Below, piece after piece: positions 13,853-29,600 of a DNA stretch of 64,000 bases. Source of the stretch: Eriocheir sinensis (Eukaryota; Arthropoda; Malacostraca; Decapoda; Varunidae); assembly GCF_024679095.1 (NCBI RefSeq), contig NW_026111184.1, forward strand, positions 496,001-560,000, read 5' to 3'. The position numbers and the translations under genes were made by a program. The notes under the pieces were generated by a model. That model made no database searches, was not told where the DNA came from, and worked only from the letters and a program-made list of their open reading frames with translations. Numbering within the stretch: position 1 is the first letter of the stretch; each line of letters starts with the position of its first letter.

Positions 13853-15768
13853 ACAAAAATAATTTAAATTTGTATGAAAATAAATATACAAAATACACAT
13901 AAAATTAGGTAAATTTGTATTAAAATACATATACAAAATACACTTAAAATAATGTAAATTTGAATGAAATTATATAAACAAATACACTAAAAATAACGTT
14001 AATTTGTATAAAATATATATAAAAAATACACATTAAATAATGAAAATATGTATAAAAAATATATACAAAACACAAATAGTATAATATAAAATCGTATCAA
14101 AATATATACACAGAATATTAATAAAATAATGTACATTTGTATGAAAACTAAGGTGCAAAATACCTATAAAATAACGCATTTTTTATAAAATTATATATAC
14201 CAAAATACACATAAAATATTTGAATTTGTATTAAAATAAATATACAAAATGCACATACAATAAGGTAAATTTGTATTGAAATAGATATGCAAAAAACATA
14301 TAAAACAATGTAAATTTGTTTCAAAATATATATAGGAGTACACATAAAATAACGTAGATTTCTATAAATATATATATACAAAATACAAAGAAAAATTAAG
14401 TAAATACGAATCAAAAATGTATTCAAAATACACATAAAATAATGTAAATTCGTATAAATATAAATAAACAAAATACCAATAAGAGAATGTGTATTTGTAT
14501 AAATATAAATATACAAAATGCACATAAAATAACGTAAATTTGTATAAAACTATATACAAAAATACACAGAAGTAATTAAATTTGTATGAAAATAGATATA
14601 CAAAATACACACAAAATAAGCTAAATTTGAATTGAAATATATATACAAAATACATAAAATAAAGTAAATTCGTTTCAAAATATTTTTAACAAATACACAT
14701 ATAATAACGTAAATTTGTAAAAAAAAATATATAAACAAAATACACATTAAGTAATGTAAATACGTATAAAAAAATATTTACAAAATACACAAATAATCAA
14801 GTCATTCGTATCAAAATAAATAAACAAAAAACTAATTAAATAATGTAAATTTGTATGAGAAAACATATACAAAATACACATAAAACAACGTTTTAAGTTT
14901 CTATAAAAATATATGTACAAAAATGCACATAAAATTAGCTTGCATAAAAAAAATATATTCAAAACACACATTAGATAATGTAAATGACTATAAAAATATG
15001 TATACAAAATACCTATGAAATAATCTAAACTCGTATCGAGTTAAATTAAGAAAATAACAATAAAATAATATAATTTTGGATGAAAATATATATAGAAAAC
15101 ACACATAAAATAACCTAATTACAAATTCAAATATACACATTAAATAATTTAAAATTGAATGAAATAAATATACAAAATAAACATAAAATAAGGTAAATTT
15201 GTAATTAAATATATGTAAGAATACACATAAAATAATATAAATTTGTATGAAAATATATATACAAATACACATAAAATAACATGAATTTGTACAAAATTTG
15301 TTTCAAAATATATACGAATACACACAATAAAATAGCGTAAATTTTTTGAAAATGTATATATAAAATACACATAAAATAGTTTAAATACGTAGAAAAAATA
15401 TATATACAAAATACACATAAAATAATGTAAATTTGAAAAAAATTAAATACACAAAATTCCAATAAAAGAATGTATATTTGTAGGAAAATATATATACAAA
15501 AAACAAATAAAATAACTAAAATTTGTATAAAAATATATACAAAAATACACAAAAATAATTTAAATTTGTTTGAAATAGATATGCAAAATACACATAAAGT
15601 TAGGCAAATTTGTATTGAAATACATATACAAAACTCACATAAAATAATGTAAATTTGTATGAAAATATATAAACAAATACATATAAAATCACGTAAATTT
15701 GGATAAAATATATATATACAAAATATACATTAAATATTTTAAATATGTATAAAAATATATTATATGAT
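13836..15768 (-). repeat. Satellite block 11, T-rich strand on -
   Basis: Reverse monomers bounded by a J1 junction on the left and a J2 hairpin on the right. Its length of about 1.93 kb equals that of 41413-43335 (about 1.92 kb), with very similar monomer order. It contains one copy of the ~400-bp cassette near 14940-15310. Confidence 0.9.
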
Positions 15769-15780
15769 ATATATTTTTAT
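15749..15780. repeat. J2-type divergent junction with hairpin arms
   Basis: Arms ATAAAAATATAT (15749-15760) and ATATATTTTTAT (15769-15780) with an 8-bp spacer. The spacer differs by a G from those at 11764 and 43329, while the arms are identical. Confidence 0.85.
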
Positions 15781-16740
15781 TGATATTTGCGTTATTTATG
15801 TGTATTTTGTATATGTTTTCTCATAGAAATTTACATTATTTTATTGGTATTTTGTCTATTTATTTTGATACGAATTACATGATTATTTGTGTATTTTTTA
15901 CATACGTATTTACATTATTTAATGTGTATTTTGTTTATATATTTTTATACAAATTTACGTTATAATATGTGTATTTGTATAGGTATTTTGATACAAATTT
16001 ACATTATTTTATGTATTTTGTATATATATATTTCAATTCAAATTTAGCTTATTTTATGTGTATTTTGTATATCTATTTATTTTAATACAAAATCAAATAT
16101 TTTATGTTTTTTCGTATATATATTTTTATAAAAAATGCGTTATTTTATGGGTATTTTGCATCTTAATTTTCATACAAATTTACATTATTTTATTAATATT
16201 TTCTGTATTTATTTTGATACGATTTTACATTATTTTATTTGTGTTTTGTATATATATATTTTTTATACATATTTACATTTTTTAATGTTTCTTTTGTATA
16301 TATATTTGATACAAATTTACGTTATTTTAAGTCTATATGTTTATATATTTTCATTCAAATTTACATTATTTTATGTGTATTTTGTATATGTATTTCAATA
16401 CAAATTTACCTAATTTTATATGTTTTTTGTATATTTATTTCCATACAAGTTTAAATTATTTTTGTGTATTTTTGTATATAGTTTTATACAAATTTAGGTT
16501 ATTTTATGTGTATTTTGTATATCTATTTTCATACAAATACACATTCTTTTCATGATATTTTGTTTATTTATTTTAATTCAAATATTTTATGTGTATTTTG
16601 GTATATATATTTTTATAAAAAATGCGATATTTTTTGGGAATTTTGCATCTTTATTTTCATACAAATTTACATTATTTTATTAATATTCTGTGTATTTATT
16701 TTGATACGATTTTACACTATTCTATTTTATGTGTATTTGT
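15769..16740 (+). repeat. Satellite block 12, T-rich strand on +
   Basis: Forward monomers matching the right flank of the other J2 hairpins until about 16575, then a jump into HOR types D-G. The flip near 16740 (TTTATGTGTATTTGTATAAA) is abrupt and seems unique in the window. Confidence 0.87.
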
Positions 16741-19700
16741 ATAAATATAAATATACAAAATACACATAAAATAACGTAAATTTATATAAAACTATATACA
16801 AAAATACACAGAAGTAATTAAATTTGTATGAAAATATATACAAAACACACACAAAATAAGCTAAATTTGAATTGAAATATATATACAAAATACATGAAAT
16901 AAAGTAAATTGGTATCAAAATATTTATACAAATACACATATAATAACGTAAATTTGTATGAAAATATATAAACAAAATAAACATTAAATAATGTAAATAC
17001 GTATAAAAAAATGTGTACAAAATACACATATAATCATGTAATTCGTATCAAAATAAATAAACAAAATACCAATAAAATAATATAAATTTGTATGAGTAAA
17101 CGTGTATAAATATAAATGTACAAAATACACATACAAAATAAACATAAAATAAGGTAAATTTGTAATGAAATATATGTACAAAATACACATAAAATAATGT
17201 AAATTTATGAAAATATATATACAAATACACACAAAATACCATGAATTTGTGTAAAATTATATATTCAAAATAAATATTAAATAATGTAAATGTGTATAAA
17301 AATATATATAAAAAGTACATATAAAATAATGTAAATTCGAATCAATATAAATCAACAAAATACCAATAAAATAATATATATTTGAATGAAAATAGATTAA
17401 CAAAATACACATAACATAACTAAAATTTGTATTGAAATATATACAAAAATACATATAAATAATTTGAGTTTGTATGAAAATAGATATTCAAAATACACAT
17501 AAAACTACGTAAATTTCTTTTGAAATATATATACAAAATACCCATAAAATATTGTAAATTTGTGTCAAAATATATAAACAAATACACATAAAATAACGTA
17601 AATTTGTATGAAAAATATTTACAAAATACACATAGAATAATGTCAAATCGTATCAAAATGAATGAGCAGAATATCAATAAAATAACGCAAATTTGTATGA
17701 AAATAAAGATGCAAAATACCCATAAAATAAAGCATATTTTTATAAAAATACATATAGGAAAATACACATAGAATAATTAAATTTGTATTAAAATTAATAT
17801 ACAAAATGCATATGCAAGAAGGTAAATTTGTATTGAAAAAATATGCAAAATACACATAAAAGTGTAAATTTGTTTAAAAATCTATATACGAATACACATA
17901 ATATAACGTAGATTTCTATAGAAATATATATACAAAATACAAATGAAATGATGTAAATACGTATAAAAATATATATACAAAATACATATTAAATAATTTA
18001 AATTCTCGTCAAAATAAATAAACAAAATATCAATAAAAGAATGTGTATTTGTATGAAAATAGATATACAAAATACTCATAAAATAACCTAAGTTTGTATA
18101 AAACTATATACAAAAATACACAAAAATAATTTAAATTTGTATGAAAATAAAAATACAAAATACACATAAAATTAGGTAAATTTGTATTGAAATACGTATA
18201 CAAAATACACATAAAATAATGGAAGTTTGAATGAAAATATATAAACATACACTTAAAATAACGTAATTTTGTATCAAATATATATGCAAAATACTAATTA
18301 AATAATGTAAATATGTATAAAAAAATATATACAAAACACAAATAGAATAATGTAAAATCGTATCAAAATAAATACACATAATATTAATAAAATAATGTAA
18401 ATTTGTATGAAAATAAAGATGCAAAATAGCCATAAAATAACGCATTTTTTATAAAAATATATATACCAAAATACACATAAAATATTAAAATTTGTATTAA
18501 AATAAAAAAAAATGCACAAACTGTAAAGTAAATTTGAATTGAAATAAATATGCAAAATACATATAAAACAATGTAAATTTGTTTCAAAATATATATACGA
18601 ATACACATAAAATAACGTTGATTTCTATAAAAATATATACAAAATACACATAAAATGAAGTAAATACGTATAAAAAAATGAATACAAAATACACATAAAA
18701 ATCGTATTAAAATAATTAAACAAAATACCAGTAAAAGAAGGTGTATTTGTATTGATTTGAATTGAAATGTACATACAAAATACATAAAATAATGTAAATC
18801 TGTATCAAAATATTTATACAAATACATATAATAACGTAGATTTGTTTAAAAATATATAAACAAAATACACATTAAGTAATGTAAATACGTATAAAAAATA
18901 TGTACAAAATACACATATAATCATGTAATTCGTATCAAAATAAATAAACAAAATAGCAATAAAATAATGTAAATTTGTATGAGAAAAAATATACAAATAA
19001 CGCAAATTTCTATAAAAATATATGTACAAAAATGCACATAAAATAAAGTAAATTAGCATAAAAATATATATACAAAACACACACTAAATAATGTAACTGC
19101 GTACATAAAATAACCTAAATTTGTATAAAACTATATACAAAAATACACAAAAATAATTTAAATTTGTTTGAAAAGAAATATACAAAATACACATAAAATT
19201 AGGTAAATTTGTATGGAAATACATATACAAAATACAATACACATCAAATAAGGCAAATTTGAATGAAAATATATAAACAAATACACTTAAAATAACGTAA
19301 ATTTGTATAAAATATATATGCAAGATACACATTAAATAATGTAAATGTGTATAAAAAAAATACATACAAAAAACAAATAGAATAGTGTAAGATCGTATCA
19401 AAATAAATACACAGAATATTAATAAAATAATGTAAATTTGTATGAAAATAAAGATGCAAAATTCCCAAAAAATATCGCATTTTTTATAAAAATATATATA
19501 CCAAAATACACATAAAATATTTGAATTAAAATAAATATACAAAATGCATATACAGTAAGGTAAATTTGTATTGAAAGATATATTCAAAAATTCATATAAG
19601 ACAATGTAAATTTGTTTCAAAATATATATACGAATACACATAAAATAAAGTAGATTTCAATAGAAATATATATACAAAATACATATGAAATTATGTAAAT

Positions 19701-21885
19701 ACGTATAAAAATATATATACAAAATACATATCAAATAATGTAAATAAATAAACAAAATATCATGAAAAGAATATGTACTTGTATGAAAATAGATAATAGA
19801 TAATAAATTTGTATAAAATATATATGCAAGATACACATTAAATAATGTAAATATGTATAAATAAGTATATACAAAAAACAAATAGAATAATGTAAAATCG
19901 TATCAAAATAAATACACCGAATATTAATAAAATAATGTAAATTTGTATGAAAATAGAGATGCAAAATTCCCATAAAATAGCGCATTTCTTTTAAAAATAT
20001 ATATACCAAAATACACATAATATATTTAAATTTGTATTGAAATAAATATTCAAAATGCACATACAATAAGGTAAATTTGTATTGAAAGAGATATGCAAAA
20101 ATACATATCAAACAATGTAAATTTGTTTCAAAATACATATACGAATACAAATAAAAAAACCTAGATTTCTATAAAAAATATATATAGAAAATACACATAA
20201 AATAATGTAAATTCGAATTAAAATAAATAAACAAAATACCAATAAAAGAATGTGTATTTGGATAAATATAAATATACTAAATACATAAAATAAGGTAGAT
20301 TTGTAATAAAATATATGTACAAAATACACATAAAATAATGTAAATTTATATGAAAATATATATACAAATTCACATAAAATACCATGACTCTGTATAAAAA
20401 TATATATTCAAAATAAATATTAAATAATGTAAAAGCGTATAAAAATATATATACAAAGTACATATAAAATGAAAATTAAAATGCAAAATACCTATAAAAT
20501 AACGCATTTTTTTATAAAATTATTGATACCAAAATACACATAAAATATTTGAACTTGTATTAAAATAAATATACAAAATGCACATACAATAAGGTAAATT
20601 TGTATTGAAATAGATATGCAAAATACATATAAAATAATGTAAATTTGTTTCAAAATATATATACGAATACACATAAAATAACGTAGATTTCTATAAAAAT
20701 ACATATACAAAATACACATAAAATTAAGTAAAAACGTATAAAAAAATGTATACAAAATACACATAAAATAATGTAAATTCGTATAAATGTAAATAAACAA
20801 TATACCAATAAAAGAATGTGTATTTGTATAAATATAAATATACAAAATGCACATAAAATAACGTAAATTTATATAAAACTATATACATAAAATAACGCAA
20901 ATTTCTATAAAAATATATGTACAAAAATGAACATTAAATAAATTTGCATAAAAATATATATACAAAACACACATTAGATAATGTAAATTAGTATAAAAAT
21001 ATGTATACAAAATACCTATGAAATAATCTAAATTCGTATCGAATTAAATTAAGAAATACCAATAAAATAATGTAATTTTGGATGAAAATATATATACAAA
21101 ATACACATAAGATAACCTAAATACAAATACAAATATACACATAAAATAATTTAAAATTGAGTGAAATAAATATGCAAAATAAACATAAAATAAGGTAAAT
21201 TTGTAATGAAATATATGAAAAAATACACATAAAATAATATAAATTTGTATGAAAATATATATACAAATACACACTAAATAACATGAATTTGTATAAAATT
21301 TGTATCAAAATATATACTTATACACACAATAAAATAGCGTAATTTTTTTATGAAAATGTATATACAAAATACCCATAAAATAATTTAAATACGTAGAAAA
21401 ATATATATACAAAAAACACATAAAATAATGTAAATATGTATGAAAATATATAAACAAATACACATAAAATAATATAAATTTGGATAAAATATATATCATA
21501 AAATAATGTAAATTCGTATCAAAATAAATAAACAAAATACCAATAAAAGAATGTGTATTTGTATGAATATAAATATACAAAATACACATAAAATAACGTA
21601 AAATTATATAAAACTATATACAAAAATACACAGAAGTAATTAAATTTGTATGAAAATATATACAAAATACACACGAAATAAGCTAAATTTGAGTTGAAAT
21701 ATATATACAAAATACATGAGCTAAAGTAAATTTGTATGAAAATATATAAACAAAATACACATTAAATAATGTAAATACGTATAAAAAATATGTACAAAAT
21801 ACACATATAATCATGTAATTCGTATCAAAATAAATAAACAAAATACCAATAAAATAATATAAATTTGTATGAGTAAACGTGTATG
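16741..21885 (-). repeat. Satellite block 13, T-rich strand on -
   Basis: About 5.1 kb of reverse monomers. Most of it (17103 onward) is the direct duplicate of 3050-8040. Just before that, at 17090-17105, the left half of the J3 motif (GAGTAAACGTGTAT) runs straight on into A-rich monomers without a flip. Confidence 0.9.
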
Positions 21886-22253
21886 TTGCATATTTTTTCA
21901 ATACAAATTTACCTTATTATATACGCATTTTGTATATTAATTTTAATACAAATTTAATTATTCGATGTGTATTTTTGTATCTATTTTTATAAACATATTC
22001 TTTATTTTTGGGGTATTGTGCATCTTTATTTTCATACAAATTTACATTATTTTATTGATATTCTGCTCATTCATTTTGATAGGAGTTGACATTATTCTAT
22101 GTGTATTTTGTATATATTTTTCATACAAATTTACGTTATTTTATGTGTATTTGTTTATATATTTTGACACAAATTTACAATATTTTATGGGTATTTTGTA
22201 TATAGATTTCAAAAGAAATTTACCTAGTTTTATGTGTATTTTGTATATCTTTA
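17103..22253. repeat. Segmental duplication 1, copy B (direct partner 3050-8404)
   Basis: Matches 3050-8404 in order and direction, including the J3 flip at 21880. Compared with copy A it lacks about 120 bp near 18740, where GTGTATTTGTATT is fused directly to GATTTGAATTG, and about 60 bp near 20185. The right end is the join CTTTATACGTTATAATATG near 22253, after which it follows the series also seen at 15955. Confidence 0.82.
21871..21897. repeat. J3-type divergent inversion junction
   Basis: GAGTAAACGTGTATGTTGCA followed by TATTTTTTC is identical to the word at 8024-8050, with the same flanks on both sides. Confidence 0.85.
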
Positions 22254-25200
22254 TACGTTATAATATGTGTATTTGTATAGGTATTTTGATACAAATTTAC
22301 ATTATTTTATGTATTTTGTATATATATTTCAATTCAAATTTAGCTTATTTTATGTGTATTTTGTATATCTATTTTTTTTAATACAAAATCAAATATTTTA
22401 TGTTTTTTCGTATTTATATTTTTATAAAAAATGCGTTATTTTATGGGTATTTTGCATCTTAATTTTCCTACAAATTTACATTATTTTATTAATATTTTCT
22501 GTATTTATTTTGATACGATTTTACATTATTTTATTTGTGTTTTGTATATATTTTTTTATACATATTTACATTATTTAATGTTTTTTTTGTATATATATTT
22601 GATACAAATTTACGTTATTTTAAGTATATATGTTTATATATTTTCATTCAAATTTACATTATTTTATGTGTATTTTGTATATGTATTTCAATACAAATTT
22701 ACCTAATTTTATATGTTTTTTGTATATTTATTTCCATACAAGTTTAAATTATTTTTGTGTATTTTTGTATATAGTTTTATACAAATTTAGGTTATTTTAT
22801 GTGTATTTTGTATATCTATTTTCATACAAATACACATTCTTTTCATGATATTTTGTTTATTTATTTTGACACGAATTAACATTATTTAATGTGTATTTTG
22901 TATATATATTTTTATACGCATTTACATTATTTCAAGTGTATTTTGTATATATATATCTATAGAAATCTGCGTTATTTTATGTGTATTCGTATATATATTT
23001 TGAAACAAATTTACATTGTTTTATGTGTATTTTGCATATTTTTTTAATACAAATTTACCTTATTGTATGTGCATTTTGTATATTAATTTTAATACAAATT
23101 TGATTAATCTATGTGTATTTTTGAATATGTATTTTTATAAAAATATGCTTTATTTTATGGGTATTTTGCATCTTTATTTTCATGCAAATTTACATTATTT
23201 TATTGATATTCTGTGTATTTATTTTGATATGATTTTACATTATTCTATGTGTATTTTGTATATATATTTTATATAAAATGTATTTGTTTTCATTTCATAC
23301 AAATCTACATTATTTTATGTGTTTTTTGTACATGTATTTAAATACAAATTTAACTAGCTATATGCGTATTTTGTATATATATTTAGTATGTATTTTTTCA
23401 TAGAAATTTACTCTATTTTATGAGTATTCGTATATATATTTTGATAAAATTTACATTATTAATGTGTATTTTGCATATCTATTTCAATACAAATTTACTT
23501 TATTGTACGTGCATTTTGTATATTTATTTTAATACAAATTTAATTATTTTATATGTATTTTTGTATATATATTTTTATGCAAATATGCGTTATTATATGG
23601 ATATTTTGCATCTTTATTTTCATACAAATTTACATTATTTTATTGATATTCTCTTTATTTATTTTGATACGATTTAATATTATTCTACGTGTTTTTTGTA
23701 TATATTTTTATATATATATATTTACATTATTTAATGTTAATTTTGTATATATTTTTTATCCACATTTACATTATTTTATGTGTATTTGTTTATATATTTT
23801 TATACATATTTTCACTATTTTATGTGTTTTTTCTATATATATTTTTCTACGTATTTAAATTATTTTATGTGTATTTTGTATATACATTTTCATAAAAAAA
23901 TTACGTTATTTTATTGTGTGTATAAGTATATATTTTGATACAAATTTTATAAAAGTTCATGTTATTTAATGTGTATTTGTATATATATTTTCATACAAAT
24001 TTATATTATTTTATGTGTATTTTTTCATATATTTCATTACAAATTTACCTTATTTTATGTTTATTTTGTATATTTATTTCATTCAATTTTAAATTATTTT
24101 ATGTGTATATTTGTATTTGTATTTAGGTTATTTTATGTGTATTTTGAATATATATTTTCATCCAAAATTACATTATTTTATTGGTATTTCTTAATTTAAT
24201 TCGATACGAATTTAGATTATTTCATAGGTATTTTGTATACATATTTTTATACTCATTTACATTATCTAATGTGTGTTTTGTATATATATTTTTATGCAAA
24301 TTTATCTAATGTTCATTTTTGTACATATATTTTTATAGAAATTTGCATTATTTTATGTATATAGTTTTATATAAATTTACGTTATTTTATGTGCATTTTG
24401 TATATTTATATTTATACAAATACACATTCTTTTATTGGTATATTGTTTATTTACATTTTTACGAATTTACATTATTTTATGTGTATTTTGTATACATTTT
24501 TTTATACATATTTACTTTATTTTATGTGTATTTTGTATATGTGTTTTAATAGAAATCTACGTTATTTTATGTGTATTCGTATATATATTTTGAAACAAAT
24601 TTACATTATTTTATATGTATTTTCCATATCTATTTCAATACAAATTTACCTTATTGTATGTGCATTTTGTATATTTACTTTAATACAAGCTCAAATATTT
24701 TATGTTTATTTTGGTATCAATAATTTTATAAAAAAAATGCGTTATTTTATAGGTATTTTGCATCTTAATTTTCATTTTATATGTACTTTGTATATATATT
24801 TTTATACGCTCTTACATTATTTAATATTTATTTTGAATATATATTTTTATACAAATTCATGGTATTTTATGTGTATTTGTATATATATTTTCATATAAAT
24901 TTAAATTATTGTGTGTGTATTTTGTACATATATTTTATTACAAATCTACTTCATTTTATGTTTATTTTGTATGTGTTTTTTGTATATTTATATTTATCCA
25001 AACACACATTCTTTTATTGGTATTTTGTTTATTTATTTTAATTCGAATTTACATTATTTTATGTGTATTTTGAATACAATTTTTTATCCGTATTTACTTA
25101 ATTTTATGTGTATTTTGTATATATATTTTTATAGAAAATACGTTTTTTTATTTGTATTCGTATATATATTTTGAAAGAAATTTACATTGTTTTATATGTA

Positions 25201-25650
25201 TTTTTGCATATCTCTTTCAATGCAAATTTACCTTATTGTATATGCATTTTGTATATTTATTTCAATACAAATTGAAAAATTTTATGTGTATTTTGGTATA
25301 TATATTTTTATAAGAAATGCGCTATTTTATGGGAATTTTGCATCTTTATTTTCATACAAATTTACATTATTTTATTAATATTCGGTGTATTTATTTTGAT
25401 ACGATTTTACATTATTTTATTTGTTTTTTGTATATACTTTTTTATACATATTTACATTATTTAATGTGTATCTTGCATATATATTTTATACAAATTTATC
25501 ATCTATTATCTATTTTCATACAAATACACATTCTTTTCATGATATTTTGTTTATTTATTTTGACACGAATTTACATTATTTGATATGTATTTTGTATATA
25601 TATTTTTATACTTATATACATAATTTCATATGTATTTTGTATATATATTT
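21886..25650 (+). repeat. Satellite block 14, T-rich strand on +
   Basis: Forward monomers made of at least three joined series: the right end of duplication 1, the J2-flank series (22255-22875) and HOR types A-G. The ~400-bp cassette lies near 23930-24330. The 23745-25575 part resembles 37372-39300 in inverted direction. Confidence 0.88.
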
Positions 25651-26688
25651 AATAGATATTCAAAATACACATAAAATAACCTAAATTTGTATAAAGATTA
25701 TACAACAATACACAAAATATTTTAAATTTGTATGAAAATAAATATACAAAATACACATAAAATTAGGTAAATTTGTATAGAAATACATATACAAAATACA
25801 CATAAAATAATGTAAATTTGAATGAAAATACTAAAATCAAATACACTTAAAATAACGTAAATTTGTATAAAAAAATATATACAAAACACAAATAGAATAA
25901 TGTAAAATCGTATCAAAATAAATACACAGAATATTAATAAAATAATGTAAATTTGTATGAAAATAAAGAGGCAAAATACCCATAAAATAACGCATTTTTT
26001 TTATTTATAAAAATATATATACCAAAATACTCATAAAAAAATTAGATTTGTATTAAAATAAATATAAAAACACATACAATAAGGTAAATTTGTATTGAAA
26101 TAGATACGCAAAATACATATAAAGCAATGTAAATTTGTTTCAAAATATGTATACGAATACACATAAAATAACGTAGATTTCTATAAATATATATATATAC
26201 AAAATCCGCATAAAATGAAGTAAATACGTATAAAAAAATGTATACAAAATACACTTAAAATAATGTAAATTCGTATCAAAATAAATAAACAAAATACCAA
26301 TAAAAGAATGTGTATTTGTATAAATATAAATATACAAAATACACATAAAATAACGTAAATTTATATAAAACTATATACATAAATACACAGAAGTAATTAA
26401 ATTTCTATGAAAATATATACAAAATACACACAAAATAAGCTAAATTTGAATTGAAATATATATACAAAATACATGAAATAAAGTAAATTTGTATCAAAAT
26501 ATTTATACAAATACACATATAATAACGTAAATTTGTATGAAAATATATAAACAAAATACACAATAAATAATGTAAATACGTATAAAAAAATGTGTACAAA
26601 GTACACATATAATCATGTAACTCGTATCAAAATAAATAAACAAAATACCAATAAAATAATATAAATTTGTATGAGTAAACGTGAATGT
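25651..26688 (-). repeat. Satellite block 15, T-rich strand on -
   Basis: Reverse monomers. The left flip is at ATATTTAATAGATATTCAAA and looks unique. The right flip is a variant J3 junction (GTGAATGTTGCTATTTTTTC). The right ~350 bp are a direct copy of 7690-8040. Confidence 0.87.
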
Positions 26689-29600
26689 TGCTATTTTTTC
26701 AATACAAATTTACCTTATTATATAAGCATTTTAAATATTAATTTTAATAAAAATTTAATTATTCGATGTGTATTTTTGTATCTGTATTTTTATAAACATA
26801 TGCTCTATTTTTTGGGTATTTTGCATCTTTATTTTCATAAAAATTTACATTATTTTATTGATATTCTGCTCATTCATTTTGATACGAATTGACATTATTC
26901 TATGTGTATTTTGTATATATTTTTCATACAAATTTACGTTATTTTATGTGTATTTGTTTATATATTTTGACACAAATTTACAATATTTTATGGCTATTTT
27001 GTATATACATTTAAAAAAAAATTTACCTAGTTTTATGTGTATTTTGTATATCTATTTTCATACAAACTCAAATTATTTCTATGTATTTTTCTATATATTT
27101 TAATACAAATTTTAGTTATGTTATGTGTATTTTGTAAATTTATTTTCATTCAAATATATATTATTTTATTGGTGTTTTGTTGATTTATATTGATACGAAT
27201 TTACATTATTTTATATGTACTTTGTATATATATTTTTATACGCTTTTCCGTTATTTAATATTTATTTTCAATATACATTTTTATACAAATTCATGGTATT
27301 TTATATGTATTTGTATATATATTTTCATATAAATTTACATTATTTTATGTGTATTTTGTACATATATTTTATTACAAATCTACCTTATTTTATGTTTATT
27401 TTGTATATGTATTTTGTATATTTATATTTATCCAAATACACATTCTTTTATTGGTATTTTGTTTATTTATTTTAAATCGAATTTACATTATTTTATGTGT
27501 ATTTTGTATACATTTTTTTATACGTATTTACTTAATTTTATGTGTATTTTGTATATATATTTTTATAGAAATCTACGCTTTTTTATTTGTATTCGTATAT
27601 ATATTTTGAAACAAATTTACATTGTTTTATATGTATTTTTGCATATCTCTTTCAATACAAATTTACCTTATCGTATGTGCATTTTGCTTATTCATTTCAA
27701 TACAAATTTAAAAATTTTATGTGTATTTTGGTATATATATTTTTATAAGAAATGCGCTATTTTATGGGAATTTTGCATCTTTATTTTCATACAAATTTAC
27801 ATTATTTTATTAATATTCGGTGTATTTATTTTGATACGAATTTACATTATTTTATTTGTTTTTTTGTATATACTTTTTTATACATATTTACATTATTTAA
27901 TGAGTATCTTGCATATATATTTTATACAAATTTATCATCTATTATCTATTTTTATACAAATACACATTCTTTACATGATATTTTGTTTATTTATTTTGAC
28001 AGGAATTTACATTATTTGATATGTATTTTGTATATATATTTTTATACGTATTTACATAATTTCATATGTATTTTGTATATATATTTCTATAGAAATCTAC
28101 TTTATTTTATGTGTATTCGTATATATATTTTGAAACAAATTTACATTCTTTTATATGTATTTTTGAATATCTCTTTTAATACAAATTTACCTTATTGTAT
28201 ATGCATTTTGTATATTTATTTCAATACAAATTTAAATATTTTATGTGTATTTTGGTATATATATTTTTATAAAATAAGCGATAATTTTTGGGAATTTTGC
28301 ATCTTTATTTTCATACAAATTTACTTTATTTTATTGATATTCTGTATATTTATTTTGATACGATTTTAAATTTTTCTATTTGTTTTTTGTATATATTTTT
28401 TTATACACATTTTCATTATTTAATGTGTATCTTGCATTTATATTTTATACAAATTTACGTTATTTTAAGTGTATTTGTTTTTATATTTTCATTCAAATTT
28501 ACATTTATTTTATTTCGTAATTACATTATTTTATGTGTATTTTGCATACATTTTTTTATACGTATTTACTTAATTTTATGTGTATTTTGTATATATATAT
28601 TTTTATAAAAATCTAGGTTTTTTATTTGTATTCGTATATATATTTTGAAACATATTTACAATGTTTTATATGTATTTTTGCATATCTCTTTCAATACAAA
28701 TTTATCTTATTGTATGTGCATTTTTTATATTTATTTCAATGCAAATTTAAATATTTTATTTGTATTTTGGTATATATATTTTTATAAGAAATGCGCTATT
28801 TTATGGGAATTTTGCATCTTTATTTTCATACAAATCTACATTATTTTATTAATATTCGGTGTATTTATTTTGATACGATGTTACATTATTCTATTTGTTT
28901 TTTGTATATACTTTTTTATACATATTTACATTATTTAATGTGTATCTTGCATATAAATTTTATACAAATTTATTATCTATTATCTATTTTCATACAAATA
29001 CACATTCTTTTCATGATATTTTACGTTATTTTAAGTGTATTTGTTTATATATTTTCATTAAAATTTACATTATTTGATGTGTATTTTGTATATGTATTTC
29101 AATACAAATTTACCTAATTTTATGTGTATTTTGTATATTTCTTTTCAAACAAATTTAAATTATTTTTGTGTATTTTTGTATATAGTTTTATACAAATTTA
29201 GGTTATTTTATGTACGCATTTACATTATTTAGTGAGTGTTTTGTATATATATATTTTTGCAAATTTACTTTATTTTATGTGCATTTTTGTACATATATTT
29301 CTAGAGAAATTTGCGTTATTTGTATATGTTTTCTCATACAAATTTACATTATTTTATTGCTATTTTGTTTATTTATTTTGAAACGAATTACATGATTATA
29401 TGTGTATTTTGTACATATTTTTTATACGTATTTACATTACTTAATGTGTATTTTGTTTATATATTTTTAAACAAATCTACGTTATTATATGTATTTGTAT
29501 AAATATTTTGATACAGATTTACATTATTTTATGTATTTTGTATGTACATTTCAAATCAAATTTAGCTTATTTTAGCTGTATTTTGTATATATATTTTCAT

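Larger units (their letters stand above)
13540..16575. repeat. Segmental duplication 3, copy A (partner 41115-44143)
   Basis: About 3.0 kb with the same monomer order as 41115-44143, including a J1 convergent junction (13835; partner 41408) and a J2 hairpin (15749-15780; partner 43317-43348). Partial copies lie at 10036-12377 (lacks the left part) and 31000-32482 (lacks the right part). Part of the right arm recurs at 22255-22875. Confidence 0.83.
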
